DNA of 64,000 nucleotides, taken from positions 68,419 through 132,418 of the forward strand of contig BMUX01000012.1 of assembly GCA_014650415.1 (NCBI GenBank), written 5' to 3'. The notes below the pieces were generated by a model. That model was not told the origin of the DNA. It saw only the letters and a program-made list of their open reading frames with translations, and ran no database searches. The first letter of the stretch is position 1; every line of letters begins with the position of its first letter. Made by a program: the position numbers and the translations under genes. Positions 18,187 to 26,668 of the stretch are shown here, piece by piece. This DNA is from Streptomyces spiroverticillatus (GTDB lineage: Bacteria > Actinomycetota > Actinomycetes > Streptomycetales > Streptomycetaceae).

Positions 18187-19638
18187 ATGACACCTGTCAC
18201 AGGAACCGAAGAAGACCCGACGACGCGCGCGTACGACGTGGTGGTGCTGGGCGCCGGGCCGGTGGGCGAGAACGTGGCCGACCGGGCCCGCGCGGGCGGG
18301 CTGAGCGTGGCCGTCGTGGAGTCCGAGCTGATCGGCGGCGAGTGCTCGTACTGGGCGTGCATGCCCAGCAAGGCGCTGCTGCGCCCGGTCGCCGCCCGGG
18401 CCGACGCCCGGCGCGTACCCGGACTCAAGCAGGCGGTGCAGGGACCTCTGGACGCGGCGGCCGTGCTCGCCCACCGCGACTACTACACCTCGAACTGGAA
18501 GGACGACGGCCAGGTCGGCTGGCTGGAGTCGATCGGCGCGGACATCCACCGGGGCCACGGCCGCCTCGCCGGGGAGAAGACGGTCGTGGTCGAAGGCCCC
18601 GACGGCACCCTGACCACGCTCACCGCCCGGCACGCCGTCGCCGTGTGCACCGGCACCCGCGCGGTCGTCCCCGACCTCCCGGGCATCGCCGACGCCAAGC
18701 CGTGGACCAGCCGCGAGGCCACCAGCGCGCAGGCGGTACCGGGGCGGCTCGTGGTCGTCGGCGGGGGAGTGGTCGGCGTCGAGATGGCCACCGCCTGGCA
18801 GGCCCTCGGCTCGCAGGTCACCGTGCTCGTACGGGGCGAGGAGGGGCTGCTGCCGAGGATGGAGCCCTTCGCGGGTGAGCTGGTCCGCGAAGCGCTCGAA
18901 GAGGCAGGGGCCACGGTCCGTACCGGAGCGTCGGTGTCCGCAGTGCACCGCGAGGGCACGACGGTCACCGTCACCCTCGACGGCGGCGAGACCCTTCAGG
19001 CCGACGAGATCCTCTTCGCGGTGGGGCGTGCGCCGCGCACCGACGACATCGGCCTGGACACCGTCGGCCTGAAGCCCGGCTCCTGGCTCGATGTGGACGA
19101 CAGCTGCCGGGTCACCGGCTCGGACTGGCTGTACGCGGTCGGCGACGCCAACCACCGGGCGCTCCTCACCCACCAGGGCAAGTACCAGGCCCGTATCGCC
19201 GGTGACGTCATCGCCGCACGGGCGCAGGGGCAGGCTGTCGACGTCGCCGCGTGGGGCGCGCACTCCGCCACCGCCGACCACGACGCCGTGCCGCAGGTGG
19301 TCTTCAGCGACCCCGAGGCCGGGTCGGTGGGCCTGACCCTCGCGGAGGCCGAGCGGGCGGGACGGCGGGTGCGGGCCGTCGACTACGACCTGGGCTCCGT
19401 CGCCGGTGCCGGCCTCTACGCCGACGGCTACAAGGGCCGCGCCCGCATGGTCGTCGACCTCGACACCGAGACCCTCGTCGGCGTCACCTTCGTGGGCCCC
19501 GCCATCAGCGAACTGGTGCACTCGGCGACGGTGGCCGTGGTCGGCGAGGTGCCGATCGGGCGGCTCTGGCACGCGGTGCCCTCGTACCCGACGATCAGCG
19601 AGATCTGGCTGCGGCTGCTGGAGACCTACCGGGGGTGA
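18187..19638 (+). CDS. FAD-dependent pyridine nucleotide-disulfide oxidoreductase
   Basis: 483 residues, class-I flavin disulfide reductase fold. Seen: FAD motif VVVLGAGPVGENV near residue 20, redox-active C53SYWAC58 (CX4C as in lipoamide dehydrogenase and mercuric reductase), NAD motif VVVGGGVVGVE, and AVGDAN. The C-terminal interface segment WHAVPSYPTISEIW lacks the HAHPT catalytic His-Glu pair of true lipoamide dehydrogenase, so the physiological substrate is probably different. ATG 18187 has a weak ribosome site. Divergent from thioredoxin. Confidence 0.85.
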   Translation: MTPVTGTEEDPTTRAYDVVVLGAGPVGENVADRARAGGLSVAVVESELIGGECSYWACMPSKALLRPVAARADARRVPGLKQAVQGPLDAAAVLAHRDYYTSNWKDDGQVGWLESIGADIHRGHGRLAGEKTVVVEGPDGTLTTLTARHAVAVCTGTRAVVPDLPGIADAKPWTSREATSAQAVPGRLVVVGGGVVGVEMATAWQALGSQVTVLVRGEEGLLPRMEPFAGELVREALEEAGATVRTGASVSAVHREGTTVTVTLDGGETLQADEILFAVGRAPRTDDIGLDTVGLKPGSWLDVDDSCRVTGSDWLYAVGDANHRALLTHQGKYQARIAGDVIAARAQGQAVDVAAWGAHSATADHDAVPQVVFSDPEAGSVGLTLAEAERAGRRVRAVDYDLGSVAGAGLYADGYKGRARMVVDLDTETLVGVTFVGPAISELVHSATVAVVGEVPIGRLWHAVPSYPTISEIWLRLLETYRG

Positions 19639-19645
19639 GCCGCGA

Positions 19646-19718
19646 GCGGCGGCCGCGTGTGCGAATGAAGCTCCCCTTGGGGGCCACTTAAGAAAACCTC
19701 GATGGACGCGGCCGCCGC
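19646..19718 (+). promoter_or_regulatory. long inverted repeat in the tdh upstream region
   Basis: GCGGCGGCCGCGT (19646-19658) is perfectly complementary to ACGCGGCCGCCGC (19706-19718). The 47-nt interior contains a second hairpin (GCTCCCC/GGGGGC, 19670-19684). It could terminate the upstream oxidoreductase mRNA or form a structured leader for tdh-kbl. A short Cys-Cys-containing open frame starts at ATG 19752 and overlaps the tdh start. Confidence 0.45.
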
Positions 19719-19831
19719 AGATCGGCAGATTGGAGCCCGCAGGCGATCACCATGGGCATTCCGTGGCACATCGCCATGGACCGGTGCTGCCCGAGCGCCT
19801 TTGTTTCGTACTACCTCCAGGAGCCACAGCC

Positions 19832-20860
19832 ATGCGAGCACTCGTCAAGCACAAGGCCGAGCCCGGGCTGTGGCTCATGGACGTCCCCGAGCCCGAGACC
19901 GGCCCCGGCGACGTACTCATCAAGGTGCTGCGCACCGGCATCTGCGGCACCGACCTGCACATCCGCAACTGGGACGGCTGGGCGCAGCAGGCCGTCACCA
20001 CGCCCCGCGTGCTGGGCCACGAGTTCGTCGGCGAGGTCGCGCACGTCGGCGCGGACGTCGCGGACATCAAGGTCGGCGACATCGTCAGCGGCGAGGGCCA
20101 CCTGGTGTGCGGAAAGTGCCGCAACTGCCTGGCCGGCCGCCGTCACCTGTGCCGCGCCACCGTCGGCCTGGGCGTCGGCGTGGACGGCGCCTTCGCCGAG
20201 TACGTCGCGCTGCCCGCCTCCAACGTGTGGGTGCACCGCACGAAGGTGGACCTGGACGTCGCCGCGATCTTCGACCCGTTCGGCAACGCCGTGCACACCG
20301 CACTGTCCTTCCCGCTGGTCGGCGAGGACGTCCTGATCACCGGCGCGGGCCCGATCGGCATCATGGCCGCCGCCGTCGCCAAGCACGCGGGCGCCCGCAG
20401 CGTCGTCATCACCGACGTCAGCGAGCCGCGCCTGGAGCTGGCCCGCAAGGTCGGCGCGACGCTGGCCGTCAACGTCGCCGAGAGCTCCATCGCCGAGGCG
20501 CAGCAGAAGCTGGGCCTCAAGGAGGGCTTCGACATCGGCCTGGAGATGTCCGGCCGTCCCGAGGCCATGCGCGACATGGTCGACAACATGACGCACGGCG
20601 GCCGCATCGCCATGCTGGGCCTGCCCGCCGAGGAGTTCGCCGTCGACTGGGCGAAGATCGTCACCTCGATGATCACGGTCAAGGGGATCTACGGGCGCGA
20701 GATGTACGAGACCTGGTACGCGATGACGGTCCTGATCGAGGGCGGTCTGGACCTGAGCCCCGTCATCACCGGTTCGTACGGCTACCAGGACTTCGAGGCG
20801 GCCTTCGACGAGGCGGCGACCGCGCGCAGCGGCAAGATCATCCTCGACTGGACCGCCTGA
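19832..20860 (+). CDS. tdh: L-threonine 3-dehydrogenase
   Basis: 342 residues, zinc-dependent medium-chain dehydrogenase oxidising threonine to 2-amino-3-ketobutyrate with NAD. Seen: catalytic zinc region GICGTDLHI and GHEFVGEV, structural zinc motif CGKCRNCLAGRRHLC, and nucleotide fold ITGAGPIGIMAAAVAKH. ATG 19832 follows AGGAG at 8-nt spacing. kbl follows after 48 nt, giving the standard two-gene threonine-to-glycine plus acetyl-CoA pathway. Confidence 0.96.
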   Translation: MRALVKHKAEPGLWLMDVPEPETGPGDVLIKVLRTGICGTDLHIRNWDGWAQQAVTTPRVLGHEFVGEVAHVGADVADIKVGDIVSGEGHLVCGKCRNCLAGRRHLCRATVGLGVGVDGAFAEYVALPASNVWVHRTKVDLDVAAIFDPFGNAVHTALSFPLVGEDVLITGAGPIGIMAAAVAKHAGARSVVITDVSEPRLELARKVGATLAVNVAESSIAEAQQKLGLKEGFDIGLEMSGRPEAMRDMVDNMTHGGRIAMLGLPAEEFAVDWAKIVTSMITVKGIYGREMYETWYAMTVLIEGGLDLSPVITGSYGYQDFEAAFDEAATARSGKIILDWTA

Positions 20861-20908
20861 CCGGACCGTCCGACCTCCCGCACTTTCCCCCTCAAGGAGC
20901 CGACCCCC

Positions 20909-22102
20909 ATGTACGCGTCCGTCCGTGACGAACTCCGTGCCACCCTCGACGAGATCCGTGAGGCGGGCCTCTTCAAGCCCGAGCGCGTCATCTCCAGCCC
21001 GCAGAGCGCCACCGTCGGCGTCACCGCCGACGGCAAGCAGGCGGACGTCCTGAACTTCTGCGCCAACAACTACCTCGGCCTCGCCGACCACCCCGAGGTC
21101 GTCGCCGCCGCCAAGGACGCCCTCGACACGTGGGGCTACGGCATGGCGTCCGTGCGCTTCATCTGCGGCACCCAGGAGATCCACAAGGAGCTGGAGGCGC
21201 GCCTCTCGTCCTTCCTCGGCCAGGAGGACACGATCCTCTACTCCTCCTGCTTCGACGCCAACGGCGGTGTCTTCGAGACCCTCCTGGGCCCCGAGGACGC
21301 CGTCATCTCCGACGCCCTCAACCACGCCAGCATCATCGACGGCATCCGCCTCTCCAAGGCCGCCCGCCACCGCTACGCCAACCGCGACATGGCCGAGCTG
21401 GAGGCCAAGCTCAAGGAGACCGCCGGGGCGCGCCGCCGCCTCATCGTCACCGACGGCGTCTTCTCGATGGACGGCTACGTCGCCCCGCTGAAGGAGATCT
21501 GCGACCTCGCCGACCGCTACGACGCCATGGTCATGGTCGACGACTCGCACGCGGTCGGCTTCGTCGGCGCCGGCGGCCGGGGCACCCCCGAGCTGCACGG
21601 CGTGATGGACCGCGTCGACATCATCACCGGCACCCTCGGCAAGGCCCTCGGCGGCGCGTCCGGCGGTTACGTCGCGGCCCGCGCCGAGATCGTCGCCCTG
21701 CTGCGCCAGCGCTCGCGCCCGTACCTCTTCTCCAACTCCCTCGCCCCGGTCATCGCCGCCGCCTCCCTCAAGGTCCTCGACCTGCTGGAGTCCGCCGGTG
21801 ACCTGCGCGAGAAGCTCGCCGCGAACACCAAGCTGTTCCGTACGAAGATGACCGAGGCCGGATTCGACATCCTCCCCGGCGACCACGCCATCGCCCCCGT
21901 CATGATCGGCGACGCCGCAGAGGCCGGCCGCATGGCCGAGCTGCTCCTGGAGCGCGGCGTGTACGTGATCGGCTTCTCGTACCCGGTGGTCCCGATGGAC
22001 AAGGCCCGCATCCGCGTGCAGCTGTCCGCCGCGCACTCCACCGAGGACGTCGAGAGGGCGATTGCGGCGTTCGTGGACGCTCGGGCGACACTGGCTGGGT
22101 GA
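20909..22102 (+). CDS. kbl: glycine C-acetyltransferase (2-amino-3-ketobutyrate CoA ligase)
   Basis: 397 residues, PLP enzyme of the alpha-oxoamine synthase family that cleaves 2-amino-3-ketobutyrate with CoA to glycine and acetyl-CoA. Seen: FCANNYLGLADHP, DDSHAVGFVG, and the PLP lysine K245 in GTLGKALGGASGG. ATG 20909 has AAGGAG upstream. Second gene of tdh-kbl; its stop overlaps the LysR start (GTGA), so the regulator is translationally coupled. Confidence 0.96.
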   Translation: MYASVRDELRATLDEIREAGLFKPERVISSPQSATVGVTADGKQADVLNFCANNYLGLADHPEVVAAAKDALDTWGYGMASVRFICGTQEIHKELEARLSSFLGQEDTILYSSCFDANGGVFETLLGPEDAVISDALNHASIIDGIRLSKAARHRYANRDMAELEAKLKETAGARRRLIVTDGVFSMDGYVAPLKEICDLADRYDAMVMVDDSHAVGFVGAGGRGTPELHGVMDRVDIITGTLGKALGGASGGYVAARAEIVALLRQRSRPYLFSNSLAPVIAAASLKVLDLLESAGDLREKLAANTKLFRTKMTEAGFDILPGDHAIAPVMIGDAAEAGRMAELLLERGVYVIGFSYPVVPMDKARIRVQLSAAHSTEDVERAIAAFVDARATLAG

Positions 22103-23013
22103 TCGACCCCAGACGGCTTCGCATTCTGAGGGCCGTGGCGGACCACCGTACGGTGACCGCCGCGGCCTCCGCGCTGTATTTGACCCCCTCCGCCGTGTCC
22201 CAGCAGCTCAACGCGCTGGAGCAGGAGACCGGGCACACCCTGCTGATCCGCAGCGGCAAGGGGGTGGAGCTGACGGCGGCGGGCGAGATCCTGCTCGCCC
22301 ACACCCACGCCGTCCTCGCCCAGCTCGAACGCGCCGAGGCCGAACTCGCCGACTACGCGGGCGGCGTCGCGGGCGAGGTCACCGTCGTCTCCTTCGCCAC
22401 CGGCATCGCCGAGGTCGTCGCCCCCGCGGTGGGCCGCCTGCGCGCCCGTCACCCCGGCATCACCATGCGGGTCTGGGACGCGGAGGGCGACGAGAGCCTG
22501 CCGCTGGTGCTGGGCGGCAAGGCGGACGTGGCGGTCGCCGTGGACTACCGGGGGGCGCCCCGCGAGGACGACCGCAGGCTCGCCCGCGTGCCGCTGTACG
22601 CGGAGCCCTTCGATGCGGTGCTGCCCGCCTCGCACCCCTTGTGCGCGCATCCGGAGGTGGCGCTCGCCGGGTTCGCCGACAGCGACTGGATCGGGCCCTA
22701 CCCCGGCAACCCCTGCCACGACATGGTGCTGCTGGCCTGTGAACTCGCCGGGTTCCAGCCGCGCCTGAAGCACTCCTCCGACGACTTCCGCGCCGTGGTG
22801 GCGCTCGCGGGCGCCGGCGCCGGTGTCGCGCTGGTGCCGCGTTCCGCGCTGCTGGGGATGGAGCTGAAGGACGCCGTCGTACGTCCCGTGGCCGGGCCCG
22901 CGGCGACCCGCCGGGTGTTCGCGGCGGTACGGCGGGGGGCCGACGAGCACCCGTTGATCCGGCCGGTGCTGGACGCGCTGGTGGCTTCGGCGGCGGGGCT
23001 CGCGACGGGGTGA
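22099..23013 (+). CDS. LysR-family transcriptional regulator
   Basis: 304 residues. Seen: N-terminal HTH (RRLRILRAVADHRTVTAAASALYLTPSAVSQQLNAL) and a LysR substrate-binding domain (VTVVSFATGIAEVVAP, DVAVAVDYRGAP, AGAGVALVPRSALL). The GTG at 22099 overlaps the kbl stop by 4 nt, an unusual place for a LysR gene and a hint that it regulates tdh-kbl. The effector is unknown. Its 3' end is inside an 18-bp tandem repeat. Confidence 0.88.
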   Translation: MIDPRRLRILRAVADHRTVTAAASALYLTPSAVSQQLNALEQETGHTLLIRSGKGVELTAAGEILLAHTHAVLAQLERAEAELADYAGGVAGEVTVVSFATGIAEVVAPAVGRLRARHPGITMRVWDAEGDESLPLVLGGKADVAVAVDYRGAPREDDRRLARVPLYAEPFDAVLPASHPLCAHPEVALAGFADSDWIGPYPGNPCHDMVLLACELAGFQPRLKHSSDDFRAVVALAGAGAGVALVPRSALLGMELKDAVVRPVAGPAATRRVFAAVRRGADEHPLIRPVLDALVASAAGLATG

Positions 23014-23072
23014 GGTGCGGGGCCGCCATGAGGCGTGGGGTCGCCGTGAGGTGCGGGGCCGCCGTGATGCGG
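23010..23072. repeat. 18-bp tandem repeat containing the LysR stop codon
   Basis: GTGAGGTGCGGGGCCGCC (23010-23027), a variant ATGAGGCGTGGGGTCGCC (23028-23045), an exact copy (23046-23063) and a partial GTGATGCGG (23064-23072). The TGA stop (23011-23013) is repeated in frame in every copy. Confidence 0.85.
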
Positions 23073-23118
23073 AACGGTCAATTCCCTTGAGGGGCACACT
23101 CGTTCGGGTTGAGTTCAA

Positions 23119-23145
23119 GGAATCGTTTGACCGCAAGTTCGGTTG
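23119..23145 (+). promoter_or_regulatory. sigma-R type promoter of the ABC exporter
   Basis: GGAAT (23119-23123), exactly 18 nt, GTTG (23142-23145), matching the sigma-R consensus. A TTGACC-N17-TCTAGC pair overlaps it (23127-23155) and could act as a vegetative promoter. Confidence 0.7.
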
Positions 23146-23227
23146 AGGTTCTAGCGTTCAGAGTGCTCCCCAGCCACCGAGGCGACGGGACTCAGAACGC
23201 CGTACCAGCGCCCGCCGGAGGCACCCC

Positions 23228-25117
23228 GTGGACATGGAAGTCACCGCCTGGACGTCGATGCACAGCGTCATGACCGCGGAGCAGGACAAACGTCCCTTCT
23301 CCAAGGCCACGCTCCGCCGCATCGGCGCCTTCGCCGCACCGCACCGCACGAAGATCGTCCAGTTCCTGCTGCTGAGCGTCGTCACCGCACTGCTCGCGGT
23401 CGCCACCCCGGTGCTCGCCGGACGGGTCGTCGACGCCATCGTCAAGGGCAACCAGACGGGGACCGTCACCCGGCTCGCCCTGCTCATCGCCGTGATCGCC
23501 GTCGCCGAGGCCGGACTCGCGCTCGCCACCCGCTGGCTGTCGGCGACGCTGGGCGAGGGGCTGATCCTCGATCTCCGTACGGCGGTCTTCGACCACGTGC
23601 AGCGGATGCCGGTCGCCTTCTTCACCCGCACCCGCACCGGCGCACTCGTCAGCCGCCTCAACAACGACGTCATCGGCGCCCAACGGGCCTTCTCCAACAC
23701 CCTGTCCGGAGTCGTCTCCAACCTGGTCACCCTGCTGCTCACCCTCGCGGTGATGCTCAGCATCTCCTGGCAGATCACCCTGCTGGCGCTGGTGCTGCTG
23801 CCGGTGTTCGTGGTGCCCGCACGGCGCATGGGGTCGCGGATGGCCCGGCTCCAGCGCGAGGCGGCGGGGCACAACGCCACCATGGGCACGCAGATGACGG
23901 AACGCTTCTCCGCCCCCGGAGCCACCCTCATCAAGCTGTTCGGGCGGCCCGCCGACGAGTCCGCCGAGTTCGCCGCCCGGGCCCGCCGGGTCCGCGACAT
24001 CGGGGTGCGCACGGCCATGGTGCAGTCCACCTTCATCACCGCGCTGACGCTCGTCTCGGCGCTCGCACTGGCGCTGGTGTACGGGCTCGGCGGCTTCTAC
24101 GCGCTGCGCGGCAGCCTCGACCCCGGCGCGGTCGTCGCCCTGGCGCTGCTGCTGACCCGGCTGTACGCCCCGCTCACCGCGCTGGCCGGGGCCCGTGTCG
24201 AGGTGATGAGCGCGCTCGTCAGTTTCGAGCGGGTCTTCGAGATCCTCGACCTGAAGCCCCTGATCGCCGAGAAGCCGGACGCGCGGAAGGTCCCCGAGGG
24301 GCCGGTCTCCGTCGAGTTCGAGAACGTCACCTTCGGCTACCCGTCCGCCGACAAGGTCTCCCTCGCCTCCCTCGAAGACGTCGCCGTCCTCGACAACCGC
24401 GGCGGCACCGACGTCCTGCACGACGTGTCCTTCCGCGCCGAACCCGGCCAGATGATCGCCCTCGTCGGCTCCTCCGGAGCAGGCAAGTCCACCATCGCGC
24501 AACTCCTGCCCCGGCTGTACGACGCGGACGCGGGCACCGTGCGCATCGGCGGCGTCGACGTCCGCGACCTCAGCGCCGACTCGGTGCGCGCCACCCTCGG
24601 CATGGTCACCCAGGACGGCCACCTCTTCCACGAGTCCGTCCGCGCCAACCTGCTCCTGGCCCGCCCCGAGGCCACCGAGGAGGACATCTGGGACGCCCTG
24701 CGCCGCTCCCGCCTCGACGGCCTCGTCGCCTCGCTGCCGGACGGCCTGGACACCGTGGTGGGGGAGCGCGGCTACCGGCTCTCGGGCGGCGAGCGCCAGC
24801 GCCTCACCATCGCCCGGCTGCTCCTCGCCCAGCAGCGGGTCGTCATCCTCGACGAGGCCACCGCCCACCTCGACTCCACGTCCGAGGCGGCCGTGCAGGA
24901 GGCCCTCGCCGAGGCCCTGGACGGGCGGACCGCCGTGGTCATCGCCCACCGGCTCTCCACCGTGCGGGCCGCCGACCAGATCCTGGTCGTGGAGGACGGC
25001 CGGATCGTCGAACGCGGCACCCACACCGAACTCCTCGCCGCCGGCGGCCGCTACGAACAGCTCCACCGCACCCAGTTCGAGCGCCCCGGGACGGAGCAGG
25101 CGCACCCGATCCGCTGA
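23228..25117 (+). CDS. ABC exporter, fused membrane and ATPase domains
   Basis: 629 residues. Six-helix type-1 exporter domain (about 40-340) followed by an ATPase domain: Walker A GSSGAGKST, signature LSGGERQR, Walker B VVILDEATAHLD, H-loop IAHRLSTV. It is a half-transporter and probably homodimerises. The drug or lipid substrate is not predictable. The GTG at 23228 has GGAGG at 6-nt spacing; ATG 23234 is an alternative. A sigma-R type promoter upstream suggests induction by thiol-reactive compounds, consistent with efflux of electrophiles or conjugates. The HxlR-peroxiredoxin regulator follows. Confidence 0.88.
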   Translation: MDMEVTAWTSMHSVMTAEQDKRPFSKATLRRIGAFAAPHRTKIVQFLLLSVVTALLAVATPVLAGRVVDAIVKGNQTGTVTRLALLIAVIAVAEAGLALATRWLSATLGEGLILDLRTAVFDHVQRMPVAFFTRTRTGALVSRLNNDVIGAQRAFSNTLSGVVSNLVTLLLTLAVMLSISWQITLLALVLLPVFVVPARRMGSRMARLQREAAGHNATMGTQMTERFSAPGATLIKLFGRPADESAEFAARARRVRDIGVRTAMVQSTFITALTLVSALALALVYGLGGFYALRGSLDPGAVVALALLLTRLYAPLTALAGARVEVMSALVSFERVFEILDLKPLIAEKPDARKVPEGPVSVEFENVTFGYPSADKVSLASLEDVAVLDNRGGTDVLHDVSFRAEPGQMIALVGSSGAGKSTIAQLLPRLYDADAGTVRIGGVDVRDLSADSVRATLGMVTQDGHLFHESVRANLLLARPEATEEDIWDALRRSRLDGLVASLPDGLDTVVGERGYRLSGGERQRLTIARLLLAQQRVVILDEATAHLDSTSEAAVQEALAEALDGRTAVVIAHRLSTVRAADQILVVEDGRIVERGTHTELLAAGGRYEQLHRTQFERPGTEQAHPIR

Positions 25118-25123
25118 GCGGCG

Positions 25124-25185
25124 GGTTCCCTTCGGGGACGCAGAGGGTGCAGTGGGTTCCCTTGTGGAACGCGGCCGGTTCCCTT
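25124..25185. repeat. three GGTTCCCTT direct repeats
   Basis: GGTTCCCTT occurs at 25124-25132, 25155-25163 and 25177-25185, between the ABC exporter stop and the HxlR gene. The last copy is the left arm of the palindromic operator. Confidence 0.6.
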
Positions 25186-25214
25186 TCCGTACGGACTGCG
25201 TACGGAAAGGGAAC
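25178..25214. promoter_or_regulatory. 15-bp perfect inverted repeat upstream of the HxlR-peroxiredoxin gene
   Basis: GTTCCCTTTCCGTAC (25178-25192), 7-nt spacer, GTACGGAAAGGGAAC (25200-25214). It lies 48 nt before the ATG. It is the likely operator of the HxlR protein itself. Confidence 0.75.
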
Positions 25215-25262
25215 TTACGATGTGCGCAGGACCCCCGACCGCCGTCCCCCAGGAGCGCACCC

Positions 25263-26129
25263 ATGACCCGCAGGCACCCGACCGACGAGACCTGCGGCAT
25301 CGCGCAGGCGGCAGGCGTCGTGGGCGACTGGTGGACCCTGCTGGTGCTGCGCGAAGTGGCGCGCGGGCATGTCCGCTTCGACCGTCTCGCGGGCGAGCTG
25401 GGGGTGTCCCGCAAGGTGCTGACGGAGCGGCTCGTCGCCCTGACCGAGCACGAGGTGCTGGAGCGCCGCCCGTACCAGGACCGCCCCACCCGCTACGAGT
25501 ACGTGCTGACCGACCGCGGCAGGGACCTGCTGCCGGTGCTGGTGTCCCTCCAGGACTGGGCGGACCGCTGGCTGCTCGGCGACGGCACCCTCACCGGCAT
25601 CACCGAACCGGCGAGCGCCGAGAGCACCCGCGTGCACGACCTCGTGGGCACCGCCCTGCCGCCGGGCCTGGAGCTTCCCGGCACCGACGACGCCCCGCAC
25701 TTCCCCGTCGACCCGGACGCCCGCGCGACCGTGCTCTTCGCCTACCCCGCGACCGGCGTCCCCGGCGGCGTGCCCCGCCCGGAGGTGCCCGGCGCGGCGG
25801 GCTGCACCCTGGAGAACCGGCTGTTCCGCGAGTCCTGGCCGAAGTTCGAGTCGGCGCGGGTCGCCGTACGCGGAGTGAGTACCCAGCAGCCCGCCGAACA
25901 GGCCGGCTTCGCGCAGGCCGAGGAGCTGCCCTTCCTCCTGCTCTCCGACGAACAGCTGCGGCTCGCGGCGGCCCTGCGGCTGCCCACCTTCCGCTCCGCC
26001 CAGGCCCTGCGCCTCAAGCGGCTGATCCTGGTGCTCGACTCCCGGGCCGTCGTACGCCACGTCCTGTACCCCGTCGCGGACATCCCCGGAGCCGTCGCCG
26101 AATCCCTCGCCCTGGCCCGGGAGCTGTAG
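25263..26129 (+). CDS. HxlR-family regulator fused to a peroxiredoxin-like domain
   Basis: 288 residues in two parts. Residues 1-105 form a winged-helix HxlR/DUF24 domain (GDWWTLLVLREVARGHVRFDRL, LEGVSRKVL-like recognition helix) with an N-terminal Cys11 in ETCGIAQ, the position of the redox-sensing Cys in YodB/HypR proteins. Residues about 130-288 form a redoxin/AhpC-TSA domain (TVLFAYPATG, GAAGC181TLENRLFRE, RLILVLDSRAVVRHVLYPV). C181-TLE occupies the peroxidatic region of one-Cys peroxiredoxins. ATG 25263 has AGGAG upstream. A fused peroxide or thiol-sensing repressor is inferred; it may regulate itself and the exporter. Confidence 0.85.
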   Translation: MTRRHPTDETCGIAQAAGVVGDWWTLLVLREVARGHVRFDRLAGELGVSRKVLTERLVALTEHEVLERRPYQDRPTRYEYVLTDRGRDLLPVLVSLQDWADRWLLGDGTLTGITEPASAESTRVHDLVGTALPPGLELPGTDDAPHFPVDPDARATVLFAYPATGVPGGVPRPEVPGAAGCTLENRLFRESWPKFESARVAVRGVSTQQPAEQAGFAQAEELPFLLLSDEQLRLAAALRLPTFRSAQALRLKRLILVLDSRAVVRHVLYPVADIPGAVAESLALAREL

Positions 26130-26138
26130 GCCAACAGC

Positions 26139-26177
26139 AAAGGGGCGGGGACGGCACAGTGCCGTCCCCGCCCCTTT
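26139..26177. terminator. bidirectional terminator, HxlR gene / cytosine deaminase
   Basis: AAAGGGGCGGGGACGGCAC (26139-26157) and its perfect complement (26159-26177) around a minimal loop, between convergent genes. Confidence 0.85.
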
Positions 26178-26187
26178 CGCATCGGTG

Positions 26188-26637
26188 CTACTCGCCGATG
26201 TCCTCGTTCCACAGCTCCGGCTTCGCGGCGATGAAGTCCTTCATCATCCGCACGCACTCCGGGTCGTCCAGCTTGATGATCTCCACGCCGTGCTCGGCCA
26301 GCCAGTCGTGCCCGCCGTGGAAGGTCTCCGACTCGCCCACGATCACCCGCGAGATGCCGAACTGGCGCACCAGACCCGAGCAGTACCAGCACGGCGACAG
26401 GGTCGTCACCATCGTGGTGCCCTTGTACGAGCGCTGCCGCCCGGCGTTGCGGAAGGCGGAGGTCTCCGCGTGCATCGACGGGTCGCCGTCCTGGACGCGG
26501 AGGTTGTGGCCCCGCCCCAGGAGCGTGCCGTCCGCGCCGTACAGCGCCGCACCGATCGGGATGCCGCCCTCGGCGAGACCGGCCTTGGCCTCCTCGACGG
26601 CGGTCGCCAGCCACTGACGGGCCTGGTTGTGGTCCAT
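26188..26637 (-). CDS. cytosine deaminase, yeast FCY1 type
   Basis: 149 residues. Zinc cytidine-deaminase fold with H56-A-E58 and P82-C83-WY-C86. The C-terminus (FIAAKPELWNEDIGE) closely resembles the end of yeast Fcy1 (WFEDIGE), so cytosine (and 5-fluorocytosine) to uracil is the likely reaction, unlike the amidohydrolase CodA of E. coli. ATG 26637 has AGGAG at 8-nt spacing. It lies 31 nt downstream of an NCS1 permease gene on the same strand, giving an uptake-plus-deamination salvage operon. Confidence 0.88.
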   Translation of the reverse strand: MDHNQARQWLATAVEEAKAGLAEGGIPIGAALYGADGTLLGRGHNLRVQDGDPSMHAETSAFRNAGRQRSYKGTTMVTTLSPCWYCSGLVRQFGISRVIVGESETFHGGHDWLAEHGVEIIKLDDPECVRMMKDFIAAKPELWNEDIGE

Positions 26638-26668
26638 GCTGCTTCTCCTAGCGCTCTGTACGGGGTGG

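Noticed and set aside
18187..19638. Annotating the flavoprotein as lipoamide dehydrogenase (lpdA)
   Set aside because: CX4C is present, but the C-terminal catalytic His-Glu segment (HAHPT) is missing, so substrate assignment is unsafe.
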